Origin: Gnetum montanum
Lineage: Eukaryota; Streptophyta; Gnetopsida; Gnetales; Gnetaceae
NCBI GenBank assembly: GCA_015680685.1
Contig: MNCI01004505.1
Coordinates: forward strand, 309,158-373,157
DNA length: 64,000 nt
Reading direction: 5' to 3'
Shown: positions 56,831 through 64,000 of the stretch, piece by piece
How the letters are laid out: each line of letters starts with the position of its first letter
Numbering within the stretch: position 1 is the first letter of the stretch
Program-made: the position numbers and the translations under genes
Notes under the pieces: model-generated
What the model saw: the letters and a program-made list of their open reading frames with translations, nothing else
Database searches by the model: none
What the model was told of the DNA's origin: nothing

Positions 56831-58423
56831 AACCTTAAATTATCTATGAAACCTTTCCATCTATGGTCATGTTAATTTAATAACCTAAAAGTTCAAATAA
56901 GAAGCTACTAGTCAACACATGACAACTGACACCTTTTCAAGAATCCAAGATAGCCAATGACCATAATACCTCAACAAATGAATAAGCATGCTCGATATTT
57001 CAGATCTTGTCCTTCCAACTAAGTCATGGAGGAGATGTCCATCTTAGTTTTTCATTTTTTCAATTTTTCACCATTTTTTTTACATCGTTCTTAGTATATT
57101 TTCTCTTTCTTAAATATTTTACTTTATTGGATTTGAATTTGTCTTATGCATTTCTTTTCTTTCTTTATTGCTACCAAGACTTGATGCAACTGTAGCTATT
57201 AATTGATGATGGTTTGTGCCTTATAATATTATTTTATTGCAAATTTTTAGATTCTCTCTTTGAATTTTGACGTTGATAACTGAGACATTATTTCTTTACA
57301 TGATAATAGGCAGTGAATCCACATCATTCACCAATCCACATAATCCTATGGTGTTCCCTTGTTTTCAAAGTATGAGATCCCTTCTTAAATGAAACTTATA
57401 ATGAATTTGTGACCTTGGTAGTTTCCAAACTTGGTATGGATTAAATGGATAGACAAGGATGTGACTTCAAGGGGATTTAACACTTTTTGTACTTGCCTAT
57501 CATTTGGGGTGCATCAGTATCTTCACAGATCCTTTGCCATCCCTATGTTGACAAATAATAAGAAGCTAATTATTTGCATGATGTGGTTCTTGTTGAAAAA
57601 AAATGATGGAAATTCATAGCACACCCCTTAGACATAATAATGGGCTACAAGCACTAGTTATGAGGCTAGAAAGACATGTTACCCATACTTGAAGGCATCC
57701 CTCTAACTAAGGCCCTTCTCACTTCTTACTTCTATTTTCTTCTCTTTTTGGAATGGTGATTTACCTATGGGGATATTCTTGTTCCTTTGAGAATCAACTA
57801 GTCTAAGAGTGTTAATGCAAAGTCACTAGAAGTGGTTGGTCTTAATTCAAACTAAGGATGAACATTATCAGGTCATATTAACCATGAACTCCACAATGGA
57901 CTTCATGTGACCACGATAAGAAACTCCATTCAATACTCTCTCATCCACATATGCTCTCTATCACTTACCTCACTACCTTTTCTTATGTTTATTTCAATGT
58001 CTTTATTTGGATACAATCAAACTTCTTTGATGGCTTCTTTGGTGATTTGATCCTTAACAAACCACAACCATTAATCATCTATGGGGTCCATGAACTCCTT
58101 AGTTTGAGGGCATGCAAGGGCATTAAGGACATCAATCTGCTATGGGGAGGACCGACTTGCATACTCCTTGGTTGGATTGGTTAAGTTTTTCATACCTTAG
58201 ACATTTTCACTTTCAAATCTTCTACATTCCACATCGATTTCATCTAGTTTTGCACTCCTTAACTCATATTCTCCAAATTAAATCTCATTTTTGTGTATGT
58301 TCTAGGCCTCTTCACACATTTCATCATGTTCTGGCCTTGTCTAGCTTTCTCTAGACTCCAATTTTGTGGAAAAACTCTTTGTTTTTACTTAGTTTTTAAA
58401 GTGAAAATTTTTTTGTCTACCAC
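56831..58423 (+). other. Post-pol spacer of Athila-type copy 3
   Basis: Non-coding. A T-rich tract (57040-57170) is followed by blocks shared with copies 1 and 2, such as 'GATGTGACTTCAAGGGGATT' (57459) and 'CTAACTAAGGCCCTTCT' (57703). Confidence 0.6.
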
Positions 58424-58465
58424 TACATCGATACAACCCCATTGACATCGTATATAAACTGCCTA
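58424..58465 (+). promoter_or_regulatory. Internal TATA promoter candidate upstream of ORF3, copy 3
   Basis: CATCGATACA...CATCGTATATAAACTGCC, with TATATAAA at 58451-58458 about 450 bp before the ORF3 ATG. That is the same relative place as in copy 1 (2187-2194), and the ATCGATAC-like bases upstream resemble the copy 3 U3 (CATCGACACAG, about 50360). Confidence 0.4.
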
Positions 58466-58906
58466 TAGATAGTGCAACACTTAACACAATTTTGCATATT
58501 TATCCTCTAATGCCCATATATTTTTTGTTTTTTTCAAAGCTCAAAGCCTTCCAAAGCCCATAACTTTCATACCACTTGTCCAATTAACCCTTTTCTTTGA
58601 TCCTATAGCTACCAGAGTTGAGATTTACATCATGGGGGCCACAAACCTTTGGTTTCTAATGGATAATTTTTCAAAAAAAATTTAACTCCCATAAGGTTTA
58701 ACTAATAAAATAATATTAAAATCACTAATTCATGAGAGTTAACTTTTAAAAAAAATCTAGTAGCCATCTAAATAAAATAATATCAAAATAACCAATCTAC
58801 CATACTCACAACATAACAGAAGTATAACAAATCACAAGAGACAGGGTATCTAAGTGTTCCAAAGTTATACATCAAACACTAATCCTTGGTCATGTTGTGA
58901 TTACAA

Positions 58907-61087
58907 ATGGCACCTAAATCTAAATGCAGAAAGGAGGTGGGACTGTCCCAACCAACGGACAAGTGGTCAAGAACTAGAAGACGTCAATGGCTAGAAAAAC
59001 CCTAGGAATAAGTAGCAGGGACTCATGTGATGGGATCTTTTTAGGAGTAGCCTGAAGTGGAATCTATCTGACATATTCCCGTAGCCAAAATAGAGAAATC
59101 CCACTGAGATGAGGCACTAGGACCGAGGCCAAACCTTGAGGTCACTTTAATGGATTCCTTTCTTAGATAAATTCACTCCAAGGAGATCTAGAGTGCAGTT
59201 ATCCAAGAGCTAAAATTTGGTCCTTTCTTGGACTTTGCTCTAGAAGAAGTCAAAATACAGCTATAAATTTTTTCCATGTGGTCCATTCTTACTTCTAGTG
59301 AAGAATGGTACATGGGGGAAACATACCTCTTCTGGAACAATAAGTAGGATGATACCACTATGAAGATCAAGGACATTAGTGTGTACTACTAAATGAAGGT
59401 CATCTCTTAGGCCCTTAAGTTGCTAAACACTTGTGCAACACTGATGGAAATCTCAATGTAAGCAAACTCAAAAGTGAAGAAGGAGTGGATCTAGCAATGC
59501 TATGCGGTTGATCACAAAACGTATGGCACACTTACTAAGGTAGAGAGGGTGTATTTCAAAATCATAGCCTACCACCTCAATCCAATAATGAGGCCAAGCA
59601 AAGTGATGGCCTTCTCTACCCGTGTGTGCACTGCTCTGAGTGGAAAATTCCCAGTCAATCTCCCACAACTGATCTACTTAGAGATCGAGAAGTGCTTCAA
59701 GGAGAATGAGCATGGGAGAAAGGCACTTTCCTTTTTGTGCCTCATTCACAAATTATGTAGAAGGGGAGGAATAGCCCCCTATTCAAATGACATCCTTCAA
59801 CATGCTCCTATTGCCTCTTAGGCAAAAATGATGAAAGACAGTGTGCTGCCAAAAGTGCAAGAAGAGGAGTAGCTACCATCACCACTCCCCACTCAAGAAA
59901 CATCACTAGAGGTTCGTGCTACCATTGAGTGCATGAAAAAGCTCCATGAGCAACTCCTATAGTAGTAGCAGGTTAGATTGTGTGGTGAGCCCTTTATCTA
60001 CTAACCAACACTAAGCCATCTAAATGAGGTAACATGAATAATTAACTAGTTGGAGGACATGGTGCCAATGTTTTCTACCCAAAGAATGTAGGCACTCGTA
60101 AGGTCGAATCTAAGTGCCCAAGAAGTAACAGTGTCTCTTCCAAAACAACAATAATTTCCAAATATCTTTGGAAATGCCACTACTTTCTTGATGCGCCTGG
60201 AGAAGAGTGAGTGGAAAACTATCTTGGTGATGTAGCATCAAGGGTAGGAAACAATGGCCAAGGTGATGGCAAATCGAGTTGGAGAAACATTGAACGCTCT
60301 TGCAATAGCCATTCCTGATGTTGTTGCACTTCAAGACATGCAGATATCTACAAGAGTAAGCAGGATTCTTAATGGAGCCCAACATGAGGAGGTGCTAGAT
60401 CGACTGGTTAGAAATAGGTAATTGCTTTTGGAGGTCTTTGACCTTCCAAGTAACATCACTATAACCTAGTCAACACTCTTAGAAGCTAGGGGTAATTACA
60501 TCATCTCCAATGCCTATCTTAAAGCAGTCACATCTAAAAATTGACACTTAGTTGCTGAAGCTACAAAATTAAGAGCCTACCTAGCTGATCCCACTATTCT
60601 TAGCTAGGCCATAACCAGAGATGAAGCTTTCCTACAACTTTAGGAAAGACTTAAAGTGATCAATAACACTAAGGAGACCATGGTCTTTGATGCATCTATA
60701 GTAGAAGCAATGACAAACAACACTAAGAAGGACCTATCAAAGACTCGCAAGGAGAATGTAATTTTCACCAAAGATAGTCGTCGCCTACAAAATGTTAAAG
60801 CTCAAAAGGATCATATGGTTGAATTTCTAAGACAATAGTAGGAGTAACTTACCAAGGTATTCATGGATCTGAGGAGGTTTACTATAGAAAATAGAAATCT
60901 CTTGATGGAGGAGGTCCAAACACTTCACCAAAAAGTCAGTAATTAAGATTGCTTCCTAGAAGAATGAGGTTCTGAAGTTTGAAAGAGTGAAAAATTACTA
61001 CATGGACCAAGTTTTCCTTCTCAAAGAAGTCAACAAAAAGGAGATTTAGCTAGTGAAGGCAAAGGTAAAAAAGGTCCTCTAGCAACA
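58907..61087 (+). pseudogene. ORF3 of Athila-type copy 3 (3'-truncated)
   Basis: ATG 58907 begins MAPKSKCRKE, matching the MAPK start of copy 1. The globular region includes WYMGETYLFWNN (about 59308-59343), VYFKIIAYHLNP and LSFLCLIHKLCRRGGIAPYS (about 59730-59790), co-linear with copy 1. The C-terminal coiled-coil part (for example KTRKENVIFTKDSRRLQNVK at about 60740) continues to about 61080, with one frameshift near 60945. There the frame is cut by a junction into LTR sequence, so about 100 C-terminal codons are missing. Function unknown. Confidence 0.7.
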
Positions 61088-61429
61088 TGTCAACAAAGTG
61101 TCTAGTCTTGCCCATATACATGCATGCACCTACTACATTTTAGTCATCATTCATTTAGTTACATAGCATAGCTCTTGTAGCTTATTTTCTTGAGAGTTAG
61201 AATATTTTCTAACAACCTACAATAGGAGTTGAATAGTGTATAGATCTTTATTCGAGCACAAATTTACCTAGACACTTTAGTATGAATGGACATAAAACAA
61301 GAATTCTTAATAAACTTTGTAGCACTTGGAATTAGCTTAATGTTTACTTAATGCATTTATTGTTCATGAAATTTACATTCATGCAATTAATTAATTAATT
61401 AATTATGAACAATTAATGCACATAAGTGT
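61088..61429 (+). repeat. Truncated 3' LTR of Athila-type copy 3
   Basis: Matches 50370-50709 of the 5' LTR (AGTGTCTAGTCTTGCC ... TTAATGCACATAAGT). Both ends are missing: the left end abuts ORF3 directly, without spacer, PPT or U3 start, and the right end stops before the U5/PBS end. Confidence 0.8.
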
Positions 61430-62050
61430 TGGCACATTTTGGCCATTTCATGGAACAGTTGGACTATCATATTTACAATTGGAATAATCAGTGTTTAAGA
61501 GTTTGAAAGTAAAACATATAGCTTGAATGTTGGTTGAAGATGTTTGGGAGTTATTCTTTATTAAATAAAATGCTGTTGAGGCCTTATTAGGATATGAAAA
61601 TAAAGTGCCAAAATATCAAGAGTTTTATTATTCACATTATTCACCGGAACGAGCAGGAAGAAAGCGACTGATTTCCTTGTGCAAGACTGAAGGGTTTGAA
61701 TGTGAATACGGTAGTAAATTGCAAGATAAATTCATTCAGAGAACAGGGGATTTNNNNNNNNNNNNNNNNNNNNNNNNNNNNNNNNNNNNNNNNNNNNNNN
61801 NNNNNNNNNNNNNAGCCGAAGTTTCTTGCTGAAATTTATTTTTGTGGCAAAGAGATTACAATCAGGAAGAAAGGGGGCAGAAAATTTGCAGAAAAAAAAA
61901 TTTTGAGAAGGGTAGCCATTGTTTAAAATTTGGGGCTGTAGTGGCCAGAAAACAGAAACAAAAATATCAGTATTTTCTTCTTCCACCTAAAACCAGAATT
62001 ACGCTCTTGTATTTCTGCACAATTTACGGCAACAAGATTGTTCTATCAGC
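61430..62050 (+). other. Exon-like fragments of unknown protein around an assembly gap
   Basis: A plus-strand frame NAVEALLGYENKVPKYQEF... runs from about 61567 to the gap at 61754. It resumes in some frame as PKFLAEIYFCGKEITIRKKG, then GRKFAEKK (61815-61895). Codon use and charge look protein-like, and the second part loosely resembles the end of a double-stranded-RNA-binding motif (hydrophobic strands, then a basic G-x-K/R-x-AE helix). This is a weak guess. The 60-N gap prevents joining. It could be remnants of a host gene or a captured fragment. Confidence 0.25.
61754..61813. other. Assembly gap (60 N)
   Basis: Unsequenced bases inside the exon-like region. Confidence 0.95.
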
Positions 62051-62560
62051 ACCCTAAGCGGGCTGGTTAAACCGACGCAGTTGCCAGAGACACTTGCACA
62101 ACGCGCAGAGGAGATTTGATAACCCAGGGCCATATATACGACACGGCCAATGGCGGATGGATGCATCGGTTTCTTCTTCGTTTGTAGGCAGCACAACTTC
62201 TGCCGCGTGGGGCACCCATATGGATCTCGAATTCACGCCGGAAATGATGAATCGCTGTACCCTTTTTTTTTTGGCAACCATGAGCACCAGCAACCGCCAG
62301 AAAGGCATGCGTTATCAATCCGTTCTTGCTTACTGTTTTGCTGATATTTCTATAACAGACTTATTTCGGATTCGAGTTGTAGAGAACAAAGGAGAAAAGC
62401 CAGGGTCGGTGTTGTATGTTAAACTCCACAGGTGTGGTCGTGTTCAACAATCCGCGATCGCAGGAGTTAGCACAGGAACGGGTTAAAGTACGTGGCAATT
62501 TCTACCGATTTTGTGCAAAGGTTTGGAATGTAAAAAAAAAAATATAAACCATCCGATGGC
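62050..62560. promoter_or_regulatory. CpG-rich patch, possible gene 5' region
   Basis: CpG dinucleotides are frequent here (GACGCAG, ACAACGCGCAG, GCCGCGTGGGG, CACGCCGGAAATG, CGCGATCGCAGG), unlike nearly all other DNA in the window. A 130-codon plus-strand frame (62094-62486) has no family resemblance. TATATATGGCCC on the minus strand (about 62128-62139) could be a TATA box firing leftward; an ATG at about 61919 (minus; MATLLKIFF) lies about 200 bp downstream. Unmethylated promoter or recently arrived DNA are both possible. Confidence 0.3.
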
Positions 62561-62930
62561 GCCCACGGTTATGCTAGATTTTTACCAGGGAAGACAAAGA
62601 TTTTAGCCACAAACTTTGCCGCCCACATTTGCACCAAAGTACATATGAAATTATCACTAATCTATAACTTCATGGGAGTATCGGTGGTTTAAACACCAAA
62701 AAAAGTTAACCAAAATATATATATACATATTATGACCATTAAAATACCTATAATGTGAAGCCTTGATTTAGAGACTTGCTACCAATTATCCCCAGTTATG
62801 AAATATATTATTGCCCATTAAAAATTTGCAATTTTGATTATCCTACAAAGTCCTCATTATATTAAAGTTAGCATAAAATGCTCCTCATTTATATGCATAA
62901 CTTCCTAACTCCCTAACCACCTAACCTTCT
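62561..62930. other. AT-rich sequence without recognised features
   Basis: Contains an AT microsatellite (62716-62730). I see no gene or repeat. Confidence 0.5.
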
Positions 62931-64000
62931 CTTAACTTGTTGGACAAGTAATTTTCTGATTGGTTAGTCTAATTACTTGAGAGAGAAGTTAGGAGAAATA
63001 TTTGAGATATTTTTGATATTTTAAACTTGACATCTTATTTAAAGAAGCAAAATAAAAGGGACATATATGTATGGAGTAAGTTGCAACTATAGCTTGTATT
63101 CCTATGTATTTTAGAAATTATATTTTAATTTTCTACAAAGGCCACTTGTCAACTTCTTTTTCTCTTTGGTGGTTGCAACCATCTAAAATTGTTGTAACTT
63201 ACCTAACTTGTTGGGCAAGTAACCTCCTAACTTGTTGGGCAAGTAATCTCCTCATTGGTTGGCTAAGTTACTTGGGAGAAAAGTTAGGTGAGATATTTTT
63301 GAATATATAACTTCCCTACCTACCTTTGAACCCTATAAAAAGGCTTCAAGGGTCAAGGAGGAAAAGAAAAAAAAGAAGGGAAGAACATTGGATCATCACT
63401 TGAAATCATCATCAAGGAAGATCATCAACATTGGGAATTTTGGGAGGTCTCATACATCACACTTGGAAGATTTGTAAAGAAGATTTCTTGAAAGATGGCT
63501 TGCTAGAATAAAGATTTCAACCTCTTTGTCATGGTCCTGTGAGTTATGCATTTCATTTTTTGTTTTGTTTAAATTGCTTAGCTAGTGGTTTAGATAGTAT
63601 CATCCTTGGCAAGTAATTTTGGGATTTTTAGATTGCTCTTATTGTTCTTGTTGCCCGATAGAAATTTCTATTAAAATTTTGCCATAGAAGCGCTTGTGTC
63701 TAAAAGCCTTGAGAGCATTTTAGTAGTAAATTTCATTATTGTGCAACGTGTGGGAACTGCTATTGGGATTGTTGTAAGAGAGCCTCTGTTTGTAGTCATG
63801 CCGTTGAACAATTCAGTAGTCAAGAGGGTTCAAAGAATCTTTGGTATTTTGATGGGACCTGAATAGCTTTTTTTTTATCTTTAAAGTCAATTCTCTTGGT
63901 ATTTCAATCAGAAATTGTCAAGTCTTTCAAAGGTTCTGTTTGAATGCAATCGTTGACATCTATTATCTAGTCAAAATGGAGTGTCATACGTGGTAGTTTA
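62931..64000 (+). repeat. LTR-like sequence, runs off the window
   Basis: Two ~70-bp direct repeats (about 62936-63005 and 63225-63300, both with TTGTTGG(A/G)CAAGTAAT and GATTGGTT/CATTGGTT) plus a shorter one lie upstream of a TATA box (CTATAAAAAG, 63331-63340). A purine-rich leader and an AATAAA (63508-63513) follow. This is U3-R-like order. The ends are not visible, and no coding follows within the window. A host gene promoter and 5' UTR is the alternative. Confidence 0.35.

Larger units (their letters stand above)
50169..61429 (+). mobile_element. Athila-type Ty3/gypsy copy 3, most complete copy
   Basis: Order: 5' LTR, tRNA-Asp-type PBS, gag, linker, protease, partial RT, RNase H, integrase, spacer, ORF3, truncated 3' LTR. 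PR-RT-RH-IN order marks it as Ty3/gypsy, and the PBS and protein style fit the Athila/Tat branch. Inactive: frameshifts, many stops, RT core deleted and the 3' end deleted. Confidence 0.85.

Noticed and set aside
62094-62486. A confident 130-codon host gene
   Set aside because: No recognisable domain, no splice context that can be defended, and no homologue that I recognise; kept only as part of a CpG-rich patch.
1-64000. tRNA genes or organelle-derived DNA
   Set aside because: No cloverleaf-type sequence or chloroplast/mitochondrial gene was recognised on reading through; a tRNA scan was not possible.

Overview
The window is nuclear DNA of a large-genome seed plant; I think a gymnosperm, probably a conifer, is likely. 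It contains no complete host gene. Almost all of it is layered, decayed retrotransposon sequence: plant Ty3/gypsy with an Athila-type tRNA-Asp primer site, Sirevirus-like copia, an RTE LINE, and a very large gag-protease-only LTR element. CpG is scarce and most premature stops are TAG, as expected after long methylation. The species call is inference. There are two assembly gaps, at 25669-25...26117 (449 N) and 61754-61813 (60 N).

Layout. 1-5690: copy 1 (+) of an Athila-type family, cut by the window edge. It keeps the end of the gag-protease linker, a long spacer and an extra downstream reading frame (ORF3), but no pol. 5690-8335: 3' end and LTR of a Sirevirus-like copia element. 8336-10165: 5'-truncated RTE LINE. 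10464-49639: the dominant structure, a head-to-tail dimer on the minus strand (LTR-internal-LTR-internal-LTR) of a giant non-autonomous LTR retrotransposon, apparently bounded by a 5-bp ATTAT target duplication. Each internal unit (about 14 kb), in minus-strand order, has a long leader, a 5S-rRNA-containing Cassandra-like LTR next to a captured CCR4-like deadenylase sequence, a decayed gag-protease frame, a ~190-bp-period tandem array of about 17 units, and a polypurine tract. There is no RT, RNase H or integrase. 21175-28132: copy 2 (-) of the Athila-type family, inserted just upstream of gag in the left unit, with both LTRs, TSD TGCAT and a matching empty site in the right unit. 50169-61429: copy 3 (+) of the Athila-type family, the most complete one: 5' LTR, PBS, gag, protease, broken RT, RNase H, integrase, ORF3 and a truncated 3' LTR. 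61430-64000: non-repetitive-looking DNA with exon-like fragments, a CpG-rich patch at about 62050-62560 and an LTR-like sequence running off the right edge.

How the parts relate. None of the elements is autonomous now. The three Athila-type copies lost different modules: copies 1 and 2 lack pol, copy 2 also lacks ORF3, and copy 3 lacks the RT catalytic core. ORF3 combines a domain resembling the plant transposon-protein domain with a long coiled coil. In both copies it is preceded by a U3-like palindrome-TATA or TATA segment, and in copy 1 by a candidate intron ending exactly at its ATG. The dimer is the most unusual object: a gag-protease-only element combining a Pol III-type 5S LTR, a captured RNA-deadenylase sequence and a satellite-like array, tandemly duplicated through its LTRs.
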